36,676 bases of DNA from an uncultured Oscillospiraceae bacterium (lineage in GTDB: Bacteria > Bacillota > Clostridia > Oscillospirales > Oscillospiraceae). Shown here piece after piece: positions 16,101 to 23,941 of this stretch. Made by a program: the position numbers and the translations under genes. Position 1 is the first letter of the stretch, and the number at the start of each line of letters is the position of its first letter. The stretch spans positions 1 through 36,676 of the forward strand of contig CAJUOA010000021.1 in the NCBI GenBank assembly GCA_910587785.1. The letters run 5' to 3'. The notes under the pieces are model-generated. The model was not told the origin of the DNA and did no database searches. It saw nothing but the letters and a program-made list of their open reading frames with translations.

Positions 16101-18120
16101 GGTGTCCCTGCGGCAGTTCGCCATCACCGATTTGCCCAAGGACGCCCAGGGGAACGATGTGCCTGTCGATTTTGCCTTCCGGGCCACCCCTGTCTCCACC
16201 GAGAAGGTGGCCGACGGCATGGGCTACGACTTCCTGATGTGGGCCGACCGGGATATGTACTACGACCTCTATATCCGGGTTAACGGGGAGAAGACCTGGC
16301 AGAAGATCAATAACAGCAGCCTGAGCATCCCCGCCCAGGATGAGACGCTGGGCGGCAAGAGCCTGAACCTGGACTTCTACACGCGTACTGCATCACAGAT
16401 TCCGGCGCTTAATACGTTTGAGAAGAAGGGTTACGAGTTCGCCGTTTCCGTCACCCGCCTGGAGGATTCCGATGCGGAGCCCACCGAGCGCAGCAGCTGG
16501 ACCGGAGACGTCAACTTCTACGTCGATGTCTCTGCCGGAACCCGGAGCAACCTGAATAACCTGGCGACGGGCCTTACACGGAAAAAATGGGATGATTTCC
16601 AGGCAAATGGCATTGCAAACAACGGCGGCGCCTCTATCGGAAGTATCCAGGGCGGCGGCAAGGAGCTGCAGATGAAGGCCTCCTTCAGCGACACCCGCCT
16701 GCCGGAATTCATCACCCCAAATCCTTTCATCACGCCCAGTGACACCTCTGCTGAGATCGACGTGCAGATGACCCGGGCGGGCACCATCTACTGGGTGGCG
16801 GCCCCGGTAGGCGTCATCCACACGGCGGCGGATATTGGCTCCGGCGGCGGAGAGAAGATCAACGAGGAACTCAAACCCTATATCCCGGAGAGCGGCCCCT
16901 ATCCCGAGCCGCCCGTCCCCGCAGTGCGGCTTCCGGGCAATATGGACATCTACCGCCAAGGTTATAACAACCCCAGAATTAAGAAGGGTGTGGTCAACTA
17001 CGGCGGTAACGGAGAGGTGGAGACCATCATCCCCAAAGACCTGGAGCCCAGCACGGACTATTACGTCTACTTCGTCCTGCGCGGTTCCTCTCAAAACCTT
17101 TCTCCGGTGTATGTCTATAAGTTCACTACCGCCAAGGTGGACCGGCCCCGTATCACACTGGATCACGGCGGTGTAGGCGTTGTGGACGTGTCCACAGACA
17201 AGGACTCTGTACTCAACTATGTCATTCTCACCAGCACAGAGCTGAAAAAGGCGGCAGAATTCGGCGACAGCTATATGCTCAACGATCACAGCAAGTTCCC
17301 CGTTCCCTCCGCCTACTCGGGCTACACCGTCCTCAAGGCCCTCATTGAGCCCTATAACTCCAGTATCTCGGGCGACACGAACTTCGGCCCCGAGTGGAAC
17401 GGCTACTCGATCTTTGACGTGTACGCCAGCGACAATGTGAAAAACAGTATCCAGAACTATATCCGCCAGAACTTCCCCACCTCCCAGGTCCTCTCCAAGG
17501 AGACCTTCCGGCTGGATGCCAACATCTCCCAGAAGACCAAGACTGACGGGATGAAGCCCAATGACACCCACTATATCCTGGCCGTGGCCCACCACAAAAA
17601 TACGGACCAGGGTTTGGCCTACGATTCCTACCGGGCCCAGGAGAACATCGTCATTCCGGATACTGTGGCTCCGAAGCTGGTCGGAAAGGTCAGCACAGTT
17701 ATCATCAAGCAGGAAGGTACAGACCCCACGACAGCTACCGTTACCGGAACGGTGTCCTTTGGATTTGACAAGCCGGTCTACTGGTCGGCGGACCGCTCAT
17801 CCGGCTCCGCAACACCGGTGGTCAACCGCGAAGGCGGCGGTTCGGGGTGGATGAGCATCACAGCCGACCTGGGCGGCAGTGCCACAGGCCTGAAGGTCAA
17901 CAATCCGACCAACAACCAGACCTCTGCGGCCAGCAGCTTCTCCCTGTCCTTTACAAATCTCAAGCTCAACAGCACAATCGTCCTCTTCAACAGCGGTTGG
18001 ATTGCCAACTCCAGCGGCAACTCCGACGAGAAGAAGCTGACGCTTCGCTTGGTCTACGGGCCTATTGACAATCCCAATAACCTCGAGCTGAACGGCTTCT
18101 ACTTCGTTGTGGACGAATAA
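13138..18120 (+). CDS. Giant exported S-layer-homology protein with beta-rich and FN3-like repeats
   Basis: 1660-aa surface protein. Signal peptide of about 42 residues (hydrophobic core VSLLLAAALTLGLLPGV, ending TARA). Three SLH motifs at about residues 43-205 (HWADDYLSQLVEWGVI; FTDVEEDDWFYDDVGIAYNAKYI; ISSWAHGTVKASLEHYLIGGYDDGTFRP), expected to anchor it to pyruvylated wall polymer. Residues about 210-455 are short beta strands resembling a solenoid. The rest is built of fibronectin-III-like or Big-like domains, recognisable by repeated GTVYWGV-type strands near residues 483, 598, 710, 1214 and 1544 and by KPGTNYYL/EPSTDYYV turns before TT-rich ends. No catalytic motif seen. Start at 13138 (AGAAAGGAG upstream) gives the signal peptide; the frame is open 13 codons earlier over the terminator. 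Followed 89 bp later by a second SLH protein. Confidence 0.88.
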   Translation: MQKTQHVTGRSLRVRAVSLLLAAALTLGLLPGVPGLVGTARAHWADDYLSQLVEWGVIRSDQTGNPDQALTRADFMAITNRAYGYHEPGPTPFTDVEEDDWFYDDVGIAYNAKYILGTSPTTASPNDTLTRETAATVLGRNMMLQESPGELLDFTDARDISSWAHGTVKASLEHYLIGGYDDGTFRPQKEISWGEMAAMLTRIIGTPLQEEGDYALGGVYGNVTITSPGVTLRDSIISGDLYITGGVGLGDVKLENVTVLGRIIASGGGESESGQASILLRNVTADELLVDNLNENTVTVQADGITEIGRTTVRTNAYIEDNTPDGMGLKYISLEGTGEEEGGLRLDVAGRIEEVVNKTPNSLVQAAKGTVKKLTVDEAATDSDVLISRGAVVKELNLDTATDVTGEGDITKLVVNAPGCTVEQLPDEIIIRPGITAIIHGEEMDAVGAEESTLDPLILAGYPEAADVAPTSVEAIFATNKKGTVYWGVSDMNDGSIATEDLIKNPTYGSIAVKNGNVAIPKGNDEVSVRITGLKPGTNYYLSAVLVDDRGVQSPTKVVSFTTPDDSVPAFANGYPYMSTVDTPPTMSQVVVMPTKDCKLYYALLPAGAQQPTEEEFRNASVSGALGYGVMDVTKNVETIFGVNDVTLEEQTTYDLYLWLVDADGMNKGAVTKLSFTTSDETPPYFTMAPTVNKVANNSVGLTFGLSEPGTVYWAVVEEGTDYPKPRPGMDQSSVDLNDEYSILQIISGLGALKNGSVRVSGNNLQGNINVTGLEPEKSYVLYYVAQDTAGNYSVGVEYLTIHTEDEGMPIVKQRFSDYNGDQTKDPLPDTDIILEFSENVRYDGTGGGEGFVQLYEKVKTSTGTEKEDAIRDLATSLAGAIWLYQQGDEPKPVKVTVNTEPVKENQTKDWVLDFTQAKVENINGKVEVTIPKSAVNLDSGGIYYFEIHDVTDTSLKQNKIEPNPAGHDDDSVKAGHVLPVFTTVFAQVSLRQFAITDLPKDAQGNDVPVDFAFRATPVSTEKVADGMGYDFLMWADRDMYYDLYIRVNGEKTWQKINNSSLSIPAQDETLGGKSLNLDFYTRTASQIPALNTFEKKGYEFAVSVTRLEDSDAEPTERSSWTGDVNFYVDVSAGTRSNLNNLATGLTRKKWDDFQANGIANNGGASIGSIQGGGKELQMKASFSDTRLPEFITPNPFITPSDTSAEIDVQMTRAGTIYWVAAPVGVIHTAADIGSGGGEKINEELKPYIPESGPYPEPPVPAVRLPGNMDIYRQGYNNPRIKKGVVNYGGNGEVETIIPKDLEPSTDYYVYFVLRGSSQNLSPVYVYKFTTAKVDRPRITLDHGGVGVVDVSTDKDSVLNYVILTSTELKKAAEFGDSYMLNDHSKFPVPSAYSGYTVLKALIEPYNSSISGDTNFGPEWNGYSIFDVYASDNVKNSIQNYIRQNFPTSQVLSKETFRLDANISQKTKTDGMKPNDTHYILAVAHHKNTDQGLAYDSYRAQENIVIPDTVAPKLVGKVSTVIIKQEGTDPTTATVTGTVSFGFDKPVYWSADRSSGSATPVVNREGGGSGWMSITADLGGSATGLKVNNPTNNQTSAASSFSLSFTNLKLNSTIVLFNSGWIANSSGNSDEKKLTLRLVYGPIDNPNNLELNGFYFVVDE

Positions 18121-18135
18121 ATCACCAACCACTCT

Positions 18136-18162
18136 GCGGGGGCGGGCACAGCCCGCTCCCGC
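18136..18162 (+). other. GC-rich intergenic hairpin between the two SLH genes
   Basis: GCGGG-G-GCGGGC / GCCCGC-T-CCCGC stem with a 3-nt loop and no T-run. It is not a clear terminator; a partial attenuator or mRNA-processing structure is possible. Confidence 0.5.
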
Positions 18163-18209
18163 ATCCCTGTGCAGGGAGAGAACCTGCGATATGTAAAAAG
18201 GAGCGCAGT

Positions 18210-21200
18210 ATGAAAAAAGTATTCACATCCCTGACTCTGGCGTGTCTGCTGGTGCTGGCGCTTTGCACCTGGGCCCAGGCTTCAGACGCCCCCCTGGCCC
18301 TGCGGGTCACGGTGAACGGGCAGACCATGGGCTCCAGCGGCCTGCTGCTGGACCCGGAGGAGAGCCGCACCGCCCTGGCCGCCATCCAGCCCAATGACGA
18401 CAACCGGCCCCTGGCCTGGCGGTCCTCGGACTCCAACATCGTCTCCGTGACCAGCTCCACGGACGGCCGCACTGGCTTTATCAAGGGCCTCAACCCCGGC
18501 AAGGCCACGGTGACCGTCAGCGCCGACGGCATCACGCCGGTGAACTTTGAGGTAACGGTCAGCGGCATCGTCACCGCCACCGATTCCATCACCATCAAGG
18601 AGAACGAGGCCGTGCTCCTTGCCAACGTGGCGGAGCTGGGGCTCCAGACCTTCGGCGCGGTGGACGGCAACGCCAGCTTCACCATCGCCACGGACAAGGC
18701 CAATGTGGCCCGGGCCACGGGCCGCACGCTCGCAAACCTCACCGTAGATGGTGTAGCGCCCGGTATCGCCCGCATTACCATCACCTCCACCGTGGGGAGC
18801 AAGAGCTATCAGAAGTCCTTCTCCGTGACCGTGGAGAGCAACGAGGCCGAGCCCATCCGGGGCGACGCAAGCACCACCAATCCCCTGAAGTTCTCCACGC
18901 TGGAGTCCAAGATTGCCGCCCAGTGCAAGGAGCTCATCAGCGGAGAGAACAACACCCTCGCCTCCATCACCGGCGTACGGGTGAGCCCCAACGAGGGCAT
19001 TTTGTATCTCAATTACAAGTCACCGGAGGACCCGGGCGCGGGAGCGGGCTCGGCGGTGACCTACTACCCCGCCTCTGCGGCCCGGGGGCCCTACATCTCG
19101 GACCTGGTCTTCGTGCCCAATGCCCTCTACCGGGGGGAGACGGCCACTATCACCTTTACCGGCACCTCCGCCGGGGGCCGGACCTTCAAGGGCAAGATCC
19201 TGGTGACCCTGGAGGCCGCGAGCACGGACCTCACCATCACCGCCGACCATGGGAACCCAGTGAAGCTCTCGGGCACTATGTTTGACAAGCTCTGTCAGGA
19301 CACCACCGGCACCAGCCTGGACTATGTGATCTTCACCCTGCCCAACGCCAACCAGGGCGCCCTGTACCGGGACTATGTCAATAACCTCAACTACGGCTCC
19401 AAGGTCAATGCCACGGACCAGTACAAGACCCGGGATATCAACACGGTGACCTTCGTCCCCGCCAACGGCTATGTGGGCAGGGTGACCATCGGCTACGCCG
19501 GTTACAGCGCCGGGGGACAGAAGTTCAACGGCGAGCTCATCGTCAACGTCACCCAGTCCTTGGATGCGGCCATCTCCTACAATGACAACGGCTCCCGGCG
19601 GATCGGCTTCCGGGCGGAGGACTTCTCCCGCTTCTGCGGCGCGGCCACCGGCGGGTCCATCGACTATGTGAAGTTCACCCTCCCCGCCTACTCCCAGGGA
19701 ACGCTCTACTACGGCGGCGCGGCGGCGGAGGAGAACAAGGAATATAAGCTCTCCGACCTCTCCGCCCTGTCCTTCGCGGCGGCGGACGGGTTCAGCGGCA
19801 CGGTGCGCATTCCCTTTGCGGGCTTTGACCTGGCCGCCAACCCCTTCAACGGCACGGTAGAGCTCCATTTCCAGTCCAGCACCAGCTCCAGCGGGGACAT
19901 CACCTATGTCTGCAAGCCCGGAGATTTTGTCAAGCTCTCGGTAACGGACTTCAACAACCTCTGTCAAACCCTCACCGGCGGACGGCTCCACTATATCACG
20001 TTCCCCTCCCTGCCGGACCTGACGGTGGGCACGCTCTACCATAACAAGACCAGCACCAATGGCATCGGCACCCGGGTAGGCCGGGATATCAAGTACTACC
20101 AGAGCACCACGCCCTATCTGACCCACCTGTCCTTCTGGGCCACGGACAACTTCCAGGGGAGTGTGGAGATCCCCTTCAACGGCGCGTCGGTCTCCGGCTC
20201 CACTTTCAGCGGTCTGATGGTCATTAGCACCTCCGGCGGGCAGGGGACCAGCACCAGCGCTCCCAGCGCTGTGACCTATACCACCAGCGGGCGTCAGCCG
20301 GTGAAGTTCCAGGGGGCGGATTTTGAGGCATTCAGCCGTTCCGCGTCCAACGCGGCGCTCAACTACGTGCGTTTCACGCCTCCGGCGGCCAACCAGGGGA
20401 TGCTCTATTACAACTACCAGTCCGAGGACGCCCCCACGGCGGTCAGCGACGACACCAGCTATTATCTCAACGGGCAGTACTCGGTGGGGAAGATCACGTT
20501 TGTTCCCAGCGCCGGGTTCTCCGGGGACGTGGATATCCCCTTTGAGGGCTGTTCCATCTCCGGCGGTCAGTTTCAGGGGACGGTGCGTATCAGCGTGCGC
20601 AACGCCACCGCCGGGACCTCGGTCCGGTATGAGACGTTCGGCTCGCCGGTGAAGTTCAAGGCGGAGGACTTCCTCGCCGTGGCCGGGAGCAACCGGCCCG
20701 CCTCCATCCGCTTCAGCGCGGTCAGCGACAAGGATAATCTCTCCGGAAAGCTCTTTTATCAGTACCAGACGCCCATTCTCTATGGGGCTCTCGCCTCCAC
20801 CACGGTGGACTACGCCATGAGCGGGCAGAATCCGGTGAGTTCTCTCTCCTTTGTGCCCAAGGCGGGATATCGGGGCACGGTGACGCTGCCCTACACCGCC
20901 ACCAACTCTGACGGCACCCAGTATACGGGGCAGGTAGTGATCAACGTGGACACGCCCCTGTACTCGTCCTATTTCAACGACCTCTACGGCGCGAACACGG
21001 ACACCCTTGCCGCTGTGGACTTCCTCTACACCCAGGAGGTCGTCAACGGCATGAGTCCCGGGCAGTATGGGCCCCAGTTGTCCATCCGCCGCGGGGACTT
21101 CTGCCTGATGCTCTTTAGGGCCTTCCAGTTTGCGGGGGCGGGGTCCACCCAGTCCTTCCGGGACGTGCCGGGGGATGCCTACTACGCCCAGGCGGTGAAC

Positions 21201-21515
21201 ACGCTGCGGTCCCTCGGGATCGTTGACGGCGTAGGGGGGAACCTCTTCATGCCGGACGGGACCCTCTCCCGGCAGGACGCGTCGCTGATGGTCCAGCGGA
21301 CCCTGCGCACTGCGGGGCTTCCCGCTGCGGACGGCAACGCCGGGGTGCTGACCAACTATCCTGATGGTCAGCAGGTGGCTACTTACGCCGTCGGCGGCGT
21401 GGCCTGTATGGTGGAGCAGGGGCTTCTGCCTGACGTCTACGGGCAGCTTGCGCCGGCCGCGCCCTTGACCAGGGCGGATATGGCGGTGTTGCTCCACCGG
21501 GCAATGACAAAATGA
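18210..21515 (+). CDS. Exported SLH protein with Big2-like domain and six ~115-aa repeats
   Basis: 1101-aa surface protein. Signal peptide of 24 residues (MKKVFTSLTLACLLVLALCT, cleavage after WAQA). A Big2-like immunoglobulin domain occupies about residues 60-118 (AWRSSDSNIVSV, GLNPGKATVTVSADG), followed by a linker domain. Six tandem repeats of 105-120 aa run from about 222 to 915; each has a K(L/F)-x-DF-like start, a G-x-LYY-N-Y core and an end of the form FVPxxGYxGxVxIPFxGxSxxGxxFxGxVxI. The C-terminal 180 residues hold SLH motifs (TLAAVDFLYTQEVVNGM; FRDVPGDAYYAQAVNTLRSLGIVDG; YAVGGVACMVEQGLLPDVYG). So SLH is C-terminal here but N-terminal in the upstream neighbour. AAAAAGGAG precedes the ATG. 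Function beyond cell-surface attachment is unknown; adhesion or S-layer assembly is plausible. Confidence 0.88.
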   Translation: MKKVFTSLTLACLLVLALCTWAQASDAPLALRVTVNGQTMGSSGLLLDPEESRTALAAIQPNDDNRPLAWRSSDSNIVSVTSSTDGRTGFIKGLNPGKATVTVSADGITPVNFEVTVSGIVTATDSITIKENEAVLLANVAELGLQTFGAVDGNASFTIATDKANVARATGRTLANLTVDGVAPGIARITITSTVGSKSYQKSFSVTVESNEAEPIRGDASTTNPLKFSTLESKIAAQCKELISGENNTLASITGVRVSPNEGILYLNYKSPEDPGAGAGSAVTYYPASAARGPYISDLVFVPNALYRGETATITFTGTSAGGRTFKGKILVTLEAASTDLTITADHGNPVKLSGTMFDKLCQDTTGTSLDYVIFTLPNANQGALYRDYVNNLNYGSKVNATDQYKTRDINTVTFVPANGYVGRVTIGYAGYSAGGQKFNGELIVNVTQSLDAAISYNDNGSRRIGFRAEDFSRFCGAATGGSIDYVKFTLPAYSQGTLYYGGAAAEENKEYKLSDLSALSFAAADGFSGTVRIPFAGFDLAANPFNGTVELHFQSSTSSSGDITYVCKPGDFVKLSVTDFNNLCQTLTGGRLHYITFPSLPDLTVGTLYHNKTSTNGIGTRVGRDIKYYQSTTPYLTHLSFWATDNFQGSVEIPFNGASVSGSTFSGLMVISTSGGQGTSTSAPSAVTYTTSGRQPVKFQGADFEAFSRSASNAALNYVRFTPPAANQGMLYYNYQSEDAPTAVSDDTSYYLNGQYSVGKITFVPSAGFSGDVDIPFEGCSISGGQFQGTVRISVRNATAGTSVRYETFGSPVKFKAEDFLAVAGSNRPASIRFSAVSDKDNLSGKLFYQYQTPILYGALASTTVDYAMSGQNPVSSLSFVPKAGYRGTVTLPYTATNSDGTQYTGQVVINVDTPLYSSYFNDLYGANTDTLAAVDFLYTQEVVNGMSPGQYGPQLSIRRGDFCLMLFRAFQFAGAGSTQSFRDVPGDAYYAQAVNTLRSLGIVDGVGGNLFMPDGTLSRQDASLMVQRTLRTAGLPAADGNAGVLTNYPDGQQVATYAVGGVACMVEQGLLPDVYGQLAPAAPLTRADMAVLLHRAMTK

Positions 21516-21528
21516 TTTCTCTTCGGGA

Positions 21529-22099
21529 GTCCCGGGGGCTTCGCGCCCCCGGACCCTCGGTGACTTTTTCCGCGTGGAAAAAGTCACCAAAAAGACGCTC
21601 AAGAAACTACGTTTCTTGAGAATCTTCCTTGATTACGGGGGTTTTTTGTTTACGCTACGACCTGTTTGACTCTTTTTCCCAATCACTTCCCTGGGCCGAT
21701 GGCAGTCGAATCTCCGCCGCAACTCCCTGGCCCTACGGTGCCCATCGTTGGGTTCGCCTCCGAGAAGCACGATTCTTTTGAGAGACTACCGGGCCACCGG
21801 CACGGTGCGGGCGAGACTGCTCTTCTTGTCCTGTACGCATGGCGCATCCGCTGCGCAGTTCGGCAGGGAGTTCTACATGGAGGGCCGGCAGGCGGAGAAT
21901 AACATTCTGCCAATCTTGCCAGGGGAGCGCGCAGAAGTTCGGAGGAAGGGCGCCATCTTGTCGTACTGCGCACTTCCGGGCCCCTCCGGCCCAAGAGGAG
22001 TGGGGGAGTCCAGAGGGGGCAAAGCCCCCTTGGCGGCTTTTTGGTGACTTTTTGTCCGTACAAAAAGTCACCGGGGTCCGGGGCGAGGAGCCCCGGGCC
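21529..22099. mobile_element. Candidate non-autonomous repeat element bounded by paired-hairpin inverted repeats
   Basis: No supportable gene lies between 21516 and 22152. The left end has an outer hairpin (21529-21554, loop TTCGC region) followed by an inner hairpin GGTGACTTTTTCC/GGAAAAAGTCACC (21559-21588) and AAAAAGACGC. The right end has the mirror order: GCGGCTTTTT, then inner hairpin GGTGACTTTTTG/CAAAAAGTCACC (22043-22072), then outer hairpin CCGGGGC/GCCCCGG (22078-22096). Reverse-complementing the right end aligns it with the left end over about 60 bp, so the ends are inverted repeats made of hairpins. An extra GGGGGC-AAA-GCCCCC hairpin sits at 22015-22029. No transposase is present, so it would be MITE- or REP-like. 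The left hairpins may also end the SLH transcript. Mobility is inference. Confidence 0.5.
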
Positions 22100-22152
22100 T
22101 TCGTCGGAGATGGCATTCATTCGGAAGAAAAAAATAGAGGAGGACCAAGACC

Positions 22153-22728
22153 ATGCACCCAGTGTTAATTATCATCGACATGCAAAACGGCTTCATAAAT
22201 CCGGAATCCCCTCTCTGCATCAAGGGGGCAAAAGCCACCGTCCCCGCCTGCGCGGAAACTATCGCCGCCTGCCGGGCAAAAAGCATCCCTGTGATTTTCG
22301 TAAACCGCGCCTACCGCGCCGACGGCAGCGACGTGGAACACACGCGAAAAGCAGTGTGGGAGCGGGGCGGCAAGCCCCTTACCCCCGGCAGTACCGGCCC
22401 CCTCTCCGTGGAGAACCCCCCGGAGTTCGGAAAAACCAATACTGACTACGAGATCATCAAGCCCCGCTACTCCGCTTTCTTCCAAACACCCTTGGACCTC
22501 CTCCTGCGCCGCTTGGGCGCAGATACCCTCATCCTTACCGGTACCACTACCCCAAACTGCATCCGTACCACCTGCTACGACGCCATCTCCCTGGACTACC
22601 GCGTGGTGGTCCTGGAGGACTGCTGTTCCTCCAACTCCGAGGAAATCCAACAGGCCAACCTCCTGGATATGGCCAACGTGGGCGCGGAAATCTGGATGTC
22701 CAGCGAGTTCCTGGAGACCCTGTGTTGA
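22153..22728 (+). CDS. Isochorismatase-family cysteine hydrolase
   Basis: 191-aa alpha/beta hydrolase of the isochorismatase-like (nicotinamidase-related) superfamily. The catalytic triad is visible: D9 in LIIIDMQNGF, K103 in IIKPRYSAFF and C136 in TGTTTPNCIRTT; YRVVVLEDCCSS is the usual strand after the active-site helix. Members hydrolyse amides or vinyl ethers such as nicotinamide, N-carbamoyl compounds or isochorismate; the substrate cannot be read from sequence or context, as no pathway genes adjoin. Full length for the family, no signal peptide, cytoplasmic. AGAGGAGG lies 9 bp before the ATG. It lies just downstream of the hairpin-bounded element and is convergent with the gene at 22800. 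Confidence 0.9.
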   Translation: MHPVLIIIDMQNGFINPESPLCIKGAKATVPACAETIAACRAKSIPVIFVNRAYRADGSDVEHTRKAVWERGGKPLTPGSTGPLSVENPPEFGKTNTDYEIIKPRYSAFFQTPLDLLLRRLGADTLILTGTTTPNCIRTTCYDAISLDYRVVVLEDCCSSNSEEIQQANLLDMANVGAEIWMSSEFLETLC

Positions 22729-22757
22729 TTGGAAGAGGCCAAGTCTTACAGCACAAT

Positions 22758-22797
22758 AAACGGCCTGGACACATAAACCCATGCGTCCAGGCCGTTT
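22758..22797. terminator. Bidirectional terminator
   Basis: Perfect 13-bp stem AAACGGCCTGGAC / GTCCAGGCCGTTT (22758-22770 with 22785-22797) and 14-nt loop between convergent genes. Confidence 0.8.
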
Positions 22798-22799
22798 CA

Positions 22800-23441
22800 T
22801 TAAGCGCGAAAATCCACAGTTGATTCGCGGAAAGCGGCAGATTGCGCGGAAGCTTTGGGGGCATTCATCTCGGCACGCGCAGCATCATAAGCTTGCATAT
22901 AAATAGCACTGGAATCCCCAAGAAACTGATTTTCTGCCCTGGTAGTTAAATTCATCCAACCGCCGCCGCTTGTATTATATTGCGCGATTTCTTCCCCATC
23001 GGGCGAATATACCGTAGCAACCTGGTTTTCGGGGGTACTATGAAGATTGCCGGAACAGCCGCCCGCAAGCCCGCTGAAAGATTTCACAATACGGCTCGGT
23101 CTTCCTTTGAGCCGCTCTATCACCCTATCCAGAAACTCCAATGCAGGGTCCTGCTCCTCTCTATGCTCCTGTGCTGCTTTCTGCAGCTCCCGGGACATCT
23201 GTGCGATCGGAGCAGAACGGTCAGGAGAAACATACTTGGCCATCTGTGCATAACGGAGGTCTATCGCCTCTTGGCTCATACCAGTACCTTTTTGAGCGTC
23301 TCTCCGCGCTAACTCCTGGAGCTTCTTAACAAAATCATCCGTCATTCCATTTTTAGACGCTTCAACCGCCTTTTTCTGGATCATAGGCGTTTTTCCCCGC
23401 TTGGCAGCCTCTAGTGGATTATTGACTCCGCTGATCTGCAT
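22800..23441 (-). CDS. Unknown protein under SigD control (probable motility-associated)
   Basis: I do not recognise this 213-aa protein. It has no signal peptide or membrane helix. Residues about 1-115 are helical and highly charged (QKKAVEASKNGMTDDFVKKL, LARRDAQKG, SRELQKAAQEHREEQDPALEFLDRVIERL). Residues about 120-185 are Gly/Ser/Asn-rich (SGLAGGCSGNLHSTPENQ, YSPDGEEIAQYNTSGGGWM), followed by a short helical end. The first residues MQISGVNN resemble the uncharged N-termini of proteins exported by the flagellar apparatus, but that is only a hint. The start at 23441 follows AGGAAGGGG at 10 bp. A complete SigD promoter stands about 65 bp upstream, so it should be expressed with flagellar late genes although no flagellar gene adjoins. 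Base composition is lower in GC than the neighbours. Confidence 0.72.
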   Translation of the reverse strand: MQISGVNNPLEAAKRGKTPMIQKKAVEASKNGMTDDFVKKLQELARRDAQKGTGMSQEAIDLRYAQMAKYVSPDRSAPIAQMSRELQKAAQEHREEQDPALEFLDRVIERLKGRPSRIVKSFSGLAGGCSGNLHSTPENQVATVYSPDGEEIAQYNTSGGGWMNLTTRAENQFLGDSSAIYMQAYDAARAEMNAPKASAQSAAFRESTVDFRA

Positions 23442-23505
23442 ATCATATGATCCCCTTCCTGATTTTGATACTCATGTCTGCGCTGCAAGACTTGTATTGT
23501 AACTT

Positions 23506-23532
23506 ATATCGGCAAATTCTACCAAAACTTTA
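23506..23532 (-). promoter_or_regulatory. Consensus SigD (sigma-28) promoter
   Basis: Read leftward: -35 TAAA (23529-23532), 15-bp spacer, -10 GCCGATAT (23506-23513). Every consensus position matches. It drives the 213-aa gene at 22800-23441. Confidence 0.88.
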
Positions 23533-23685
23533 GGAGTAATACGGCAAAACAGACATGGATGCGTCGGATTTTGAGGGAGCGCGGGAGCAGGCCCAAACTG
23601 CGCAGCCCAAAAGAATGCGAGGACCGCCGCAGCTTAACGCTGTGCCAGTCCCCGCTGAAACGGTTTCCTTACGTCACCGCCCCAT

Positions 23686-23901
23686 TCAGCGCCGCTTTTT
23701 CCACTCCTCCGCATCCTCCATCTGCTCCCTGGAGAGCTCAGTGGCTAACCCCTGCGCAATCATCGGATAGGGGTTCTCCATGCCGCAGGTGCGCTGGACC
23801 TCATACGTCCCGTACTTGTTGATGACATCGTCATCCCCCGCCGGAAAGCCGGGCTTCCGCTCCGGGGGCTCGCTCCGGTGGTCCTTCTTCGGGTCCTTCA
23901 T
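23686..23901 (-). CDS. Small hydrophilic hypothetical protein downstream of spoIID
   Basis: 71-aa protein, very polar: basic, Pro-containing N-terminus (MKDPKKDHRSEPPERKPGFP), acidic GDDDVINKYGTYEVQRT core and helical end LATELSREQMEDAEEWKKRR. No domain recognised. The start at 23901 is set by GGGGAGGTGATAGG immediately upstream; 23 earlier in-frame codons would run over this RBS. It lies 40 bp after spoIID on the same strand and is probably co-transcribed, so a sporulation-linked role is possible but unproven. No clear terminator follows. Confidence 0.68.
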   Translation of the reverse strand: MKDPKKDHRSEPPERKPGFPAGDDDVINKYGTYEVQRTCGMENPYPMIAQGLATELSREQMEDAEEWKKRR

Positions 23902-23941
23902 CCTATCACCTCCCCGGGTAGTATGCCCCGGGCAGCCGTAT

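Noticed and set aside
21666..22168. Several overlapping 75-145-codon frames in both directions inside the hairpin-bounded element
   Set aside because: Arg/Pro/Gly/Ser-rich, no ribosome-binding sites, and they run through the terminal hairpins; more likely read-through of repeat DNA. Small proteins annotated from such repeats are probably spurious.
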